DNA of 23,428 nt, taken from Faecimorpha sp963627615. GTDB lineage: Bacteria; Bacillota; Clostridia; Lachnospirales; Bianqueaceae. Location: NCBI GenBank assembly GCA_963627615.1, contig CAVGBV010000034.1, forward strand, positions 1 to 23,428. Reading direction: 5' to 3'. This document shows positions 16,637-23,428 of the stretch, piece after piece. The first letter of the stretch is position 1, and the number at the start of each line of letters is the position of its first letter. Below the pieces are notes generated by a model. It worked only from the letters and a program-made list of their open reading frames with translations. It was not told the origin of the DNA and searched no databases. The translations under genes were made by a program, and so were the position numbers.

Positions 16637-17878
16637 TCAGGATCTCCAAACCGCTTTTATCACCGCGCTGACCTTCGGCGTCGTGCCGTAAAGCAGCACG
16701 CCCACACGGTAGATTTTTGCCGCTATACATCCAACTCCAATGGTCGAGGCGATCAGAATCGCAATCGAGACCGCGATCTCGTACCAGGCAACCGTACTCA
16801 TACAGATCCGCGTAAACATTGCCATGGGCGATGTAAACGGGATATAAGAGCAAACTTTCATCAATGTGTTATCCACACTTCCGCTGGTCATGGAAAAGAT
16901 AACGACAAAGAACGCAATGATAAAGAGGAAAGTAATAGGCATTACCGAGGTGTTTATGTCTTCCAGTTTGGACGCCGTGGAGCCGATCGCGCCATACAAA
17001 AACGCGTATATCAGGAAGCCAAGTACAAAGAAAACAAGCATATACACAAACAATTCCACAGGGATGTTGAATATCGACTCGATGATCCTGTTATCTCCCC
17101 ACGCACCCTTATTAACATTATAGAACACAAGAGCCGTACCGAAAACGGCAACCAGCTGAATCAAGCCCGCTATACAGGACGCCAGAACCTTGCCGAACAT
17201 CATGCTTGTCGGTTTCGCGCTTGTAATCAGAAGCTCCATCGCCCTGGAACTCTTCTCTGTCGCGACATTGGTCGCAACCATCTGTCCATACAGCAGAATC
17301 ACCATATACAGAGCAAAAATCATGATATAGGTATAAAAGAAATTCTGCATCTGATCCTTTCCCAGCATCATCGTATGGCTCTCGATCTGTACGGACAATA
17401 TCTCACTCGCCTGTTCCGGAGTCATACCGCTCTCAACCATCGCTGTAATTCTGTAGACCTCCTGCAGCACCGCATCGGCAATCTCCGTGTTGGAGTCATA
17501 CATCGAAAGGTTATTCACATAGTACGTATAAGAAGAAGCACTGTCCATGGCAAATGCGCATTGTGCCCGGCCTTCTGTAATCGCGCTCTTCAGATCCTCC
17601 AGCGAACCTTCTGCCAGCTGTACTCTATAGCCGGTAAATGCCGCGTCAAAATATTGCTTCACCAAGGATGACAGCTCGTTATCTTCCGCGTAAACAAGCA
17701 TCACCGGAAGGTCCTCGTTCTCATCCGCCGCATCGTCAGAACCGGCCAACGCCGCAATATTAGGGATAAACATACATACCGCGATTGCCACTACAAGGAA
17801 CACCGTTATTCCGACAAAAACTTTATTTTTCAGATATCCGTCAAGTTCAAATCTCAATATTTTCCAAAACTGTTTCAT
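16637..17878 (-). CDS. ABC-2 type permease, NatB/YhaP-like
   Basis: A membrane protein of 413 residues. One helix (about 21-40) is followed by a large extracytoplasmic domain (about 45-180), and then five or more helices fill the C-terminal half. This is the plan of NatB/YhaP-type ABC-2 permeases. The motif EKSSRAMELLITSAKP (about 208-223) is the cytoplasmic coupling segment of that group. NatAB exports sodium in Bacillus, but related pairs export other compounds, so the substrate here is unknown. Its ATG overlaps the ATPase stop by four bases. It is intact. Confidence 0.92.
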   Translation of the reverse strand: MKQFWKILRFELDGYLKNKVFVGITVFLVVAIAVCMFIPNIAALAGSDDAADENEDLPVMLVYAEDNELSSLVKQYFDAAFTGYRVQLAEGSLEDLKSAITEGRAQCAFAMDSASSYTYYVNNLSMYDSNTEIADAVLQEVYRITAMVESGMTPEQASEILSVQIESHTMMLGKDQMQNFFYTYIMIFALYMVILLYGQMVATNVATEKSSRAMELLITSAKPTSMMFGKVLASCIAGLIQLVAVFGTALVFYNVNKGAWGDNRIIESIFNIPVELFVYMLVFFVLGFLIYAFLYGAIGSTASKLEDINTSVMPITFLFIIAFFVVIFSMTSGSVDNTLMKVCSYIPFTSPMAMFTRICMSTVAWYEIAVSIAILIASTIGVGCIAAKIYRVGVLLYGTTPKVSAVIKAVWRS

Positions 17879-18765
17879 GACTGATCTCCCGTATATTCTA
17901 CGAAAATATCATTAAGTGAAGGTTCAAAAACCTTGACTTCATCGATATCGTAATGATCGACCAGCTGCTTCATAACGGCCTGCTTCTGCGCGGGCGCATC
18001 GAGCTTGATGATCAGCGAACCGCCGTCCCCCATCGTGCAGGTACTGCCAAAAGCTGCCTGTATCGGCGCCGGATTCACGGTATTTACCACCAGCCGGTCA
18101 CGAACATAGGCTCTCTTGATCTCGTGCAGATCTCCATGCAGCACCACTTTTCCCGTATGAATAATGGCAATCTGGTCGCAAAATTCTTCTATATAGCTCA
18201 TCTGATGGCTGGAAAACAGTACGATCTTGCCTTTCGCGATCTCTTCTTTCACAACCTCTTTCAAAAGCATTGCGTTAACCGGGTCCAGACCGGAGAACGG
18301 CTCATCCAGTATGACAATGTGCGGATCGTGCGCCAGAGCTGTAATCAGCTGAATTTTTTGCTGATTTCCTTTTGACAGGGTATCCAGACGTTTGTTACGG
18401 TACTGACTCATATCGAGTCTGTCCAGCCAGTAATCGATGGAGCGGACCGCCGATTTGCGGTCCATTCCCTTTAACTCGGCAAAATACACCAGCTGATCAA
18501 GAATCTGCTTCTTGGGGTATAATCCTCTTTCTTCCGGAAGATAACCAAAACTGACGGTTTCATAATTGATAGGACATCCATCCACCAAAACTTCTCCGCT
18601 ATCTGCCGGAAATACATTCATCAGGATGCGTATGGTCGTAGTCTTACCGGCGCCGTTTCTACCAAGCAGCCCAAACGCCTTGCCTCCTTCTGCCGCAAAA
18701 GAGATGCCGTTCAGCACCTGTTTCTCGCCAAATGACTTGTCAATATTTTTTAATTCAAGCCTCAT
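17875..18765 (-). CDS. ABC transporter ATPase, NatA/YhaQ-like
   Basis: A soluble ATPase of 296 residues partnering the downstream permease. Walker A is LGRNGAGKT (34-42), the signature LSKGNQQK (130-137), Walker B VILDEP (151-156), and the switch His is near residue 187 in SSHQMS. The C-terminal tail (VKVFEPSLNDIFVEYTG) is typical of the NatA/YhaQ group. The start is ATG 18765, with GGAGGATAAGG before it; a TTG six codons upstream overlaps that site and is rejected. No separate promoter was found between ychF and this gene. The hairpin at 18785-18819 ends about 15 bases before the ribosome binding site, so expression may depend on read-through. Confidence 0.93.
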   Translation of the reverse strand: MRLELKNIDKSFGEKQVLNGISFAAEGGKAFGLLGRNGAGKTTTIRILMNVFPADSGEVLVDGCPINYETVSFGYLPEERGLYPKKQILDQLVYFAELKGMDRKSAVRSIDYWLDRLDMSQYRNKRLDTLSKGNQQKIQLITALAHDPHIVILDEPFSGLDPVNAMLLKEVVKEEIAKGKIVLFSSHQMSYIEEFCDQIAIIHTGKVVLHGDLHEIKRAYVRDRLVVNTVNPAPIQAAFGSTCTMGDGGSLIIKLDAPAQKQAVMKQLVDHYDIDEVKVFEPSLNDIFVEYTGDQS

Positions 18766-18784
18766 TCCCTTATCCTCCAACAAA

Positions 18785-18819
18785 AAGGCTGCAACACCTA
18801 CCTTCGGCGCTACAGCCTT
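18785..18819 (-). terminator. Terminator or attenuator between ychF and the ABC-2 pair
   Basis: On the minus strand AAGGCTGTAGCGCC pairs with GGTGTTGCAGCCTT around a GAAGGTA loop. Every position pairs if G-U pairs are allowed. TTTTTG follows at once, and the next gene's GGAGG comes within ten bases. Confidence 0.85.
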
Positions 18820-18832
18820 GTATTTTCATACC

Positions 18833-19927
18833 TTATACATTAAACCGGAAGAGCACTACGTCTCCGTCCTTCATCTCGTATTCCTTGCCCTCGGATCGTA
18901 CCAGTCCCTTTTCCCGGGCTGCCGCGTAGCTTCCGCAATCCATCAGATCCTGATAGGATACGACCTCCGCGCGGATAAATCCCCTCTCAAAATCCGAATG
19001 GATCTTGCCGGCCGCCTGCGGCGCCAGCGTTCCCTTGCGAATTGTCCAGGCGCGGCTCTCTGTCGGACCGGCTGTCAGGTAGCTGATCAATCCCAGGAGA
19101 TCATAGCTTGCGGCGATCAGACGGTCCAGACCGGAATGGGACAGACCCAGCTCCTCCAAAAACATCTGCTTTTCATCTTCGTCCAGCATAGCAATCTCTT
19201 CCTCGATCTTGGCGCATACGACAAATACCTGTTCATCATGCTCCGCCGCATACTCCCGTACCTTGGCTACCTGCGGATTGCCGACTCCGTCGTCCGCCAG
19301 ATCCTCCTCGATCACATTGGCAGCGTAAATTACCGGCTTCGCCGTCAGCAGCTGGAAAGAATCCAGAATCGCCTGTTCCTCTTCGCCAAGCTTCAGGATC
19401 TTAGCCCGCTGACCATCCTCCAGAACCTTGCGTACCTTCTCGATCACTTCCAGCTCCGCCGCCATGGACTTATCCGTCTTGGCCGCCTTGGCTGTCTTGG
19501 CATACCTTCTCTCCAGGGTCTCGAGATCCGCAAAGATCAGCTCCAGATTGATCGTATCAATATCACGCATGGGATCCACACTGCCGTCCACATGGATGAT
19601 ATCGTCATCTTCAAAGCAGCGTACCACATGGACAATCGCGTCCACCTCGCGGATATGGGACAGGAATTGATTGCCCAGTCCCTCACCCTTGCTGGCTCCT
19701 CGCACAAGTCCCGCGATATCTACAAATTCAATCGTCGCCGGTGTTGTTTTCGCTGAATTATACATCTTGGTCAGCGCAGTCAAACGCTCATCCGGTACTG
19801 CTACAATACCGACATTGGGCTCAATCGTGCAAAACGGATAATTGGCCGATGCCGCTCCTGCCTTGGTCAGACAGTTAAACAGAGTACTCTTTCCGACATT
19901 CGGCAGTCCTACGATACCTAATTTCAT
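18833..19927 (-). CDS. ychF: Ribosome-associated ATPase YchF (OLA1 family)
   Basis: A conserved P-loop protein of the Obg superfamily, 364 residues (family norm about 363-366). G1 is GLPNVGKST (7-15), switch II is DIAGLVRG (70-77), and the fourth motif is NVIE (204-207) in place of NKxD, which gives the family its ATP preference. The C-terminal TGS-like domain ends with KDGDVVLFRFNV, the standard family end. It acts on ribosomes and in stress responses. The ATG 19927 follows GGAGAATGAG. The upstream 112 bases hold no good promoter before the integrase gene, so the integrated element may have replaced the native promoter. Confidence 0.98.
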   Translation of the reverse strand: MKLGIVGLPNVGKSTLFNCLTKAGAASANYPFCTIEPNVGIVAVPDERLTALTKMYNSAKTTPATIEFVDIAGLVRGASKGEGLGNQFLSHIREVDAIVHVVRCFEDDDIIHVDGSVDPMRDIDTINLELIFADLETLERRYAKTAKAAKTDKSMAAELEVIEKVRKVLEDGQRAKILKLGEEEQAILDSFQLLTAKPVIYAANVIEEDLADDGVGNPQVAKVREYAAEHDEQVFVVCAKIEEEIAMLDEDEKQMFLEELGLSHSGLDRLIAASYDLLGLISYLTAGPTESRAWTIRKGTLAPQAAGKIHSDFERGFIRAEVVSYQDLMDCGSYAAAREKGLVRSEGKEYEMKDGDVVLFRFNV

Positions 19928-19951
19928 ATATACTCATTCTCCTTCGATTTT

Positions 19952-19966
19952 CCTTGATTTTCAAGG
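19952..19966. repeat. Inverted repeat upstream of ychF, possible attachment-site core
   Basis: CCTTGA-TTT-TCAAGG is a perfect 6-bp inverted repeat between ychF and the integrase gene. Tyrosine integrases use core sites of this form, so it may mark the junction with the chromosome. It has no U-run and is not a good terminator. Confidence 0.3.
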
Positions 19967-19992
19967 GGTTTCAGCGTTCGGCGTCTTGGCTG

Positions 19993-20014
19993 TTACACCA
20001 TTTTTACACCATTT
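19993..20014. repeat. Tandem 11-bp repeats at the element end
   Basis: TTACACCATTT occurs twice without a gap (19993-20003 and 20004-20014). A third copy with one change, CTACACCATTT, lies at 20045-20055 across the 3' end of the integrase gene. Their place at the element end, and the arm-binding type N-terminal domain of the integrase, suggest integrase arm sites. This is inference. Confidence 0.6.
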
Positions 20015-20039
20015 CCGCATTTGGATTTATTGGATTTCA

Positions 20040-21221
20040 TCAGACTACACCATTTTGCTGAAATTGCTTGATGGCATAATCCAGCGATTCGGCAGTCACA
20101 TGAACATACCGATCCATTGTTGTTTTGATGCTGGCATGACCCAGCAACTTTTGCAGTACCTTCGGCTGCATACCGCTTTCTATCGCTCTTGTAGCATAGG
20201 TATGTCGCAAAGTGTGCATACAAAAGTGTTTGATCCCTGCTTCGTCGCAGAGCTTATATAAGTGGGTATCATAGGAACTGTTCTTCGCTGGCTCTCCTGT
20301 TCGCCAGTTGATAAAAACAAGGTCACGCATGACAAGCTGAGAAGAAACGCCTGTGCGCCGGTCTATGTAATCAAGCGTCTTGTCCAGCGTCGGGGACTCC
20401 TTCTGCTCCAGGCGGCTGTCCCAAATACCTTTGAGGATTTCATAAGCCCGATCCGTCAACGGTATTGTACGATAGCTGTGCTGCGTTTTCGGAGGACCTG
20501 CACGCCAATACTTTTCACCGTGTCGAAACTCCAACGTTTTGTTGACCGTGAGCGTGCGCTTTTCAAAGTCAATCGCGTCCCACGTCAACCCGATCATCTC
20601 ACCGGTACGCAAGCCGGTTTCAAGGATCAGCGCGTATTGATTATAGTTGCGGGAGCGTTTTGCTGTTTCAAGAAACACACGCTGCTCGTCACGGGTGAGG
20701 AACTTAATATCGTCTGTTGCACGAACGGGCTTTGTAAACCGCACACCGTCCATTGGGTGCTTGGAAATCAGATCGTTCATCTTCGCAGCCTTGAACATCG
20801 TTCCCATAGTGATATAGGCTTGACGGATGGTGGAACCCGCATAGTCAGCGTCCATCTGAATGAACACCTTTTTGCAGTGCATCGGCTTGACATTGGCAAT
20901 CATCATCTTGCCCATGACCGGCTGAATATTGTGAACATACCGTTCCCGATAATTGCGGAGCGTATTAGGGGCTAAATCACCCACAATATTCTCAATCCAG
21001 AAATCAAACCATTGATCCACCGTCGTATCGGTGGCTACGAAAACATCGTCGTGCGCGTCGGCGTATTTTGATTCTTCAATCCAGTTGCGAGCTTCGGGGA
21101 GCGTCGGAAGATACTTCTCATGCCGCTTTCCTGTTTTATCTACGAACCGTGCGTAATATAAACCGTCCTTTCTCTGGCAGATACCCTTACCACATTCTTT
21201 GCCCTTTAGATTCTTACCCAT
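20040..21221 (-). CDS. int: Tyrosine recombinase/integrase
   Basis: Catalyses integration and excision of the element. Of 393 residues, 12-50 (GICQRKDGLYYARFVDKTGK) form an AP2-like arm-binding domain, about 62-150 a SAM-like core-binding domain, and 172-385 the catalytic domain. The catalytic residues are complete: Arg205 (TGLRTGEM), Lys245 (PPKTQHSYR), His336 and Arg339 (HTLRH), His362 (LLGHAS) and the nucleophile Tyr372 (DRYVH). The start is ATG 21221, with GAAAGGAT upstream; the longer frame runs into the -10 region. Its own promoter overlaps a long inverted repeat. It is the last gene of the element and reads towards ychF, as expected for an element end. Confidence 0.96.
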   Translation of the reverse strand: MGKNLKGKECGKGICQRKDGLYYARFVDKTGKRHEKYLPTLPEARNWIEESKYADAHDDVFVATDTTVDQWFDFWIENIVGDLAPNTLRNYRERYVHNIQPVMGKMMIANVKPMHCKKVFIQMDADYAGSTIRQAYITMGTMFKAAKMNDLISKHPMDGVRFTKPVRATDDIKFLTRDEQRVFLETAKRSRNYNQYALILETGLRTGEMIGLTWDAIDFEKRTLTVNKTLEFRHGEKYWRAGPPKTQHSYRTIPLTDRAYEILKGIWDSRLEQKESPTLDKTLDYIDRRTGVSSQLVMRDLVFINWRTGEPAKNSSYDTHLYKLCDEAGIKHFCMHTLRHTYATRAIESGMQPKVLQKLLGHASIKTTMDRYVHVTAESLDYAIKQFQQNGVV

Positions 21222-21245
21222 AGATTGTATCCTTTCCGCGCTTGC

Positions 21246-21296
21246 GAAAAAGGACGCACTACTACACATAAATTATAGCATATAACGTCCTTTTTC
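21246..21296. repeat. 11-bp inverted repeat around the int -10 box
   Basis: GAAAAAGGACG (21246-21256) and CGTCCTTTTTC (21286-21296) are perfect complements separated by 29 bases. Because the right arm ends in CCTTTTTC on the minus strand, RNA read through from xis could form a terminator-like hairpin, while RNA started at the int promoter would lack the first arm. Confidence 0.75.
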
Positions 21297-21300
21297 TCAA
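21272..21300 (-). promoter_or_regulatory. int: Promoter of the integrase gene
   Basis: -35 TTGAGA (21295-21300) and a perfect -10 TATAAT (21272-21277) with 17-base spacing on the minus strand, about 50 bases before the start codon. It lies within the inverted repeat. Confidence 0.83.
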
Positions 21301-21349
21301 GCCGTTGCGTGAAAAAACTCTCCGCCTATTTGTAAATTTTCGGAACCTC

Positions 21350-21556
21350 TTATATCACCAGCTTCTCGCTGATGAATTGTTCAAATTCCTTTCGCTTAAC
21401 CAGCTTCTTTGTGCCGACGAAAAGCACGAACGGACAGTTGGGCGTTCTCAGCATACTGTCAATTTTGTTGATGCCGATATTGCTGTATTCTGCCGCCTCT
21501 TTGGTGGTCAGCGTCATTTTCAGATGAATCGGAACGGTGCCGATGCAATTTTCCAT
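21350..21556 (-). CDS. xis: Excisionase (Tn916 Xis-like)
   Basis: A 68-residue basic DNA-binding protein that directs the integrase towards excision. It has the winged-helix plan of the Tn916 Xis family: LTTKEAAEYSNIGINKI (helix-turn-helix, about 16-32), then FVLFVGTKKLVKRKEFEQFI (wing and last helix). The start is ATG 21556 with AAGGAG upstream, 24 bases after the DnaC-like gene. It lies directly before int on the same strand, the usual order for these elements. Confidence 0.9.
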   Translation of the reverse strand: MENCIGTVPIHLKMTLTTKEAAEYSNIGINKIDSMLRTPNCPFVLFVGTKKLVKRKEFEQFISEKLVI

Positions 21557-21580
21557 GTAAAAGCTCCTTTCTTGGGTTTA

Positions 21581-22423
21581 TCAACCGAGCAGACGAGCCG
21601 CCGTTTTCAGATTGTCGGCAGCGGTGCTTTTGCGGAAGCTGTCACCATCGAACATGATCGGGACGCAGACTTCCAAGATGCGGTCAAAAATGCGCCGGTC
21701 ATCCAGATCGGCAGCTTGCTTCATAACGGAAAGCGGAATATTCGTGGTGACAATCATGGGCTTGCCTGACAGCAGCCGCTTGTCAACCACATCGAATACC
21801 CGCTCCTTGCCAAAGCTGGTGTTGCGCTCTGCACCCAAATCATCCAGAATGAGGAGGTCGGGGCGCATAAGCGATTTCATGTAGTGGTCGCGGTCTGCGC
21901 CGAAGTTGCCTTGCATCTGGTTGACCACATCGGACATTCCCACAAAGAGGACAGACTCCAAACGGTCAATTAGAGCGTTGGCAACACAGCCAGCGGCATA
22001 GGATTTTCCCGTGCCGACATTCCCGAACAGGAGCAGCCCGATTCCTGCTTTTTTGAACTCGTCCCAGTTCTGCGCGTAACCCCTCACCTTTGCAAGCTGG
22101 GGCGTCATAACTGCGGCTGACTCAAACCGCCAGCCAGCGGCGGGCATATCGTGGAACGCTTCATTGCGAAGCATCGTCATGTAGGACATTCGCTCATATT
22201 CCCGGCGTTCTGCTTCTTCACGCTCCCGGCGTTCGGCAACGCACTTGCACATAACCGGGTGCTTGGTAAATCCCTGTGCCTGAAGGTCTGCGGGATAAAA
22301 CGCTTCTTTCGGCGTGTGGCACTTGCCACAGTATTTCAGCCCATCAGCGGAATTGATGTAATCGTCTCGCTCAGCAGTGGCAGCGTCAGCTTTATCAATT
22401 ATTTTCGTGAAAATCGGATTCAT
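21581..22423 (-). CDS. DnaC/IstB-like helicase loader ATPase
   Basis: An AAA+ protein of 280 residues that probably loads replicative helicase for the element's own replication. The N-terminal CGKC (32-35) and CKC (59-61) cysteines suggest a zinc site. A basic-acidic helix (about 62-80) follows. The ATPase has Walker A GNVGTGKS (134-141), Walker B LILDD (191-195), sensor TTN (226-228) and an arginine finger in RIFDRI (about 244-249). The start is ATG 22423, seven bases after GGGAG and overlapping the RepA-like stop by four bases; an ATG two codons upstream lies too close to the binding site. Coupled translation fits a shared replication role. Confidence 0.92.
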   Translation of the reverse strand: MNPIFTKIIDKADAATAERDDYINSADGLKYCGKCHTPKEAFYPADLQAQGFTKHPVMCKCVAERREREEAERREYERMSYMTMLRNEAFHDMPAAGWRFESAAVMTPQLAKVRGYAQNWDEFKKAGIGLLLFGNVGTGKSYAAGCVANALIDRLESVLFVGMSDVVNQMQGNFGADRDHYMKSLMRPDLLILDDLGAERNTSFGKERVFDVVDKRLLSGKPMIVTTNIPLSVMKQAADLDDRRIFDRILEVCVPIMFDGDSFRKSTAADNLKTAARLLG

Positions 22424-23100
22424 AGACATTCTCCCTCGTTATCGTCGTAGGTGTAGTTTTTCGCGCTCCTGCCCTTGCTGTCCTCGTCCAGCCACTTCTT
22501 GATGGTGGCGTAATGGTTGGCATAGTGCCTGTCGTTGGAAGCCATGTAACGTGACAGCCGTTCAATGTATTCGGCAGCTTTGCCGGGATAAGCCGTTTCC
22601 AGCCGGGAACATTCCTCTCCTGACAGGAAAACATTTTGAAATTCTCCATATCGGCGGCGCGTACTCTCTACTCTTTCGGTCTTACTCTGTTCTTTATATT
22701 CTGTATCAGTATTACTTGTGGGCAATTTCTGCCCAATGCAAGGGGAAGAATCCTGCACATCCATTGGGCAGGTATTGCCCTCTGGACGGGAAGAAACCTG
22801 CACCCTGTCCGGAATTTGCAGAAAGATACGGTTTGCCTGATTCCAGCCCTGACGAACACGGGTGATCAGCCCGGCATTTTCCAGCTCCCGCAGAGCGGTC
22901 TTGACCGTCCGCTCACTTCGGTCAAGGTCATCCGCCATCTGCTTGATCGTATAGATCACATACACATTCCCGTCCTCAGATACCCAGCCGCTTTTCTGGG
23001 AAAGCGTGGTGCGGTTAAGCAGCAGCCCATAAAGCAGTTTGGCGTTGATGGAGTATTCGCCCGCCAGCATGAAGCGCGGCAAGGGAATAAACGGCGGCAA
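22420..23100 (-). CDS. RepA-like replication initiator, 5' end probably frameshifted
   Basis: The frame encodes about 226 residues from TTG 23100. Residues 1-95 are a winged-helix initiator domain (LPRFMLAGEYSINAKLLYGL, then TIKQMADDLDRSERTVKTAL and LENAGLITRVRQGWNQANRI), as in RepA_N/DnaD-like proteins of Firmicutes elements. A variable linker and a helical C-terminal domain (HYANHYATIKKWLDED) follow. TTG 23100 has no binding site. The convincing start, ATG 23131 after AGAGAGGA, is out of frame by one base; removing one A from the five-A run (23124-23128) would give MKIYFKLNTALPPF in frame. The gene may be phase-variable, mutated, or misread in sequencing. It overlaps the DnaC-like gene by four bases. 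Confidence 0.85.
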   Translation of the reverse strand: MPPFIPLPRFMLAGEYSINAKLLYGLLLNRTTLSQKSGWVSEDGNVYVIYTIKQMADDLDRSERTVKTALRELENAGLITRVRQGWNQANRIFLQIPDRVQVSSRPEGNTCPMDVQDSSPCIGQKLPTSNTDTEYKEQSKTERVESTRRRYGEFQNVFLSGEECSRLETAYPGKAAEYIERLSRYMASNDRHYANHYATIKKWLDEDSKGRSAKNYTYDDNEGECL

Positions 23101-23163
23101 TGCAGTGTTCAGTTTGAAATAGATTTTTCATCACATCCTCTCTGGTCTGGTGTGATACGGCTG

Positions 23164-23382
23164 CTATGGCGGTGTTCCATCAGGTCCGCGAGGGGAGTAC
23201 GCAGATGTACCGCCCTTATTTGCCCTCTTGGACCGATAATGCGGACAAATAACGACAACCGCACGGAAACTCTGCTTGCAGTCATGGACGCAGCGGCGGC
23301 AGAGCGTGTTGTACGCCTTGCGTCCTCGATCATTCAGGAAGAACGACCATTCCAGTTTTTTTGATTTGCTCATGCGCGGCAT
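23164..23382 (-). CDS. Small cysteine-rich conserved element protein
   Basis: A 72-residue basic protein of unknown function. The core MSKSKKLEWSFFLNDRGRKA followed by YNTLCRRCVHDCKQSFRAVV and ICPHY has a C-x2-C-x3-C-x11-C arrangement, which could bind zinc. I recall similar small proteins before RepA-like genes in integrative elements, but I cannot name a family. The start is ATG 23382 with AAAGGAG nine bases upstream. About 30 bases separate its stop from the RepA-like start region. The tail after SKRANK is low in conserved features and may be an extension. Confidence 0.75.
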   Translation of the reverse strand: MPRMSKSKKLEWSFFLNDRGRKAYNTLCRRCVHDCKQSFRAVVVICPHYRSKRANKGGTSAYSPRGPDGTPP

Positions 23383-23398
23383 ATCTGTACTCCTTTCC

Positions 23399-23412
23399 CG
23401 AATTACAATTCG
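23399..23412. promoter_or_regulatory. Palindrome before the small cysteine-rich gene
   Basis: CGAATT-AC-AATTCG is a perfect 6-bp inverted repeat about 17 bases upstream of the ATG and next to its AAAGGAG site. It might be an operator or a short stem near the ribosome binding site. The upstream context is cut off by the window edge. Confidence 0.35.
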
Positions 23413-23428
23413 TTTCTCTGCTGTACTT

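Larger units (their letters stand above)
19967..23428. mobile_element. End of an integrative element (integrase-excisionase-DnaC-RepA module)
   Basis: Integrase, excisionase, DnaC-like loader, RepA-like protein and a small cysteine-rich protein occur in this order on the minus strand, as at the integrase end of many Firmicutes integrative and mobilisable or conjugative elements. The element continues past the right edge, so conjugation and cargo genes are not visible. The left boundary lies between ychF and the tandem 11-bp repeats and is approximate. Confidence 0.8.

Noticed and set aside
1..23428. CRISPR arrays, tRNA or rRNA genes, and insertion sequences
   Set aside because: No regularly spaced repeats, no cloverleaf with typical TTCGA arm, no rRNA-like stretch and no transposase reading frame were recognised on either strand.

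Overview
The window looks like a chromosomal segment of a gut-type Clostridia bacterium, most likely Lachnospiraceae. The signs are mid-GC coding DNA, strong AGGAGG-type ribosome binding sites, TTGACA/TATAAT promoters, a trimeric [FeFe] hydrogenase and Firmicutes-type ABC systems. This placement is inference from gene content and not a database match. Nearly all genes lie on the minus strand, so operons read from high to low coordinates.

Region 1 (1-960) is an AT-rich, decayed accessory remnant. It holds the tail of an unidentified plus-strand gene, a small DUF6061-like gene with an in-frame TGA, and a minus-strand gene remnant that may be the C-terminal part of a MerR-type regulator. Region 2 (997-19927) is a core block. 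In minus-strand order from the right it holds: ychF; an ABC-2 pair (ATPase and permease); a heterodimeric ABC exporter pair whose second subunit is broken; the hydrogenase genes hydC-hydB-hydA; a D-2-hydroxyacid dehydrogenase; a four-gene ABC cluster (ATPase, permease, GldG-like protein, DUF4340 protein) of unknown function; and an ACT-domain regulator followed by homoserine dehydrogenase. Most of these units have a recognisable promoter and a hairpin terminator. Region 3 (about 19967 to the right edge) is the end of an integrative element: tyrosine integrase, excisionase, DnaC-like loader, RepA-like replication protein and a small cysteine-rich protein. Tandem 11-bp repeats lie just beyond the integrase gene.

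The hydrogenase operon joins NADH and ferredoxin oxidation to H2 production in fermentative metabolism. The ACT regulator and hom form a probable threonine/methionine branch-point operon with a palindrome between promoter and gene. The GldA/F/G-like plus DUF4340 cluster is the best candidate for a poorly described system: its gene ends are tightly packed, it is clearly not a gliding apparatus here, and two of its proteins are large, membrane-anchored and extracytoplasmic.

The window carries several broken genes: a stop in the DUF6061-like gene, a stop plus an N-terminal deletion in one exporter subunit, and a probable A-tract frameshift at the start of the RepA-like gene. No tRNA, rRNA, CRISPR array or insertion sequence was recognised. 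No stretch longer than 300 bases lacks a gene or gene remnant.
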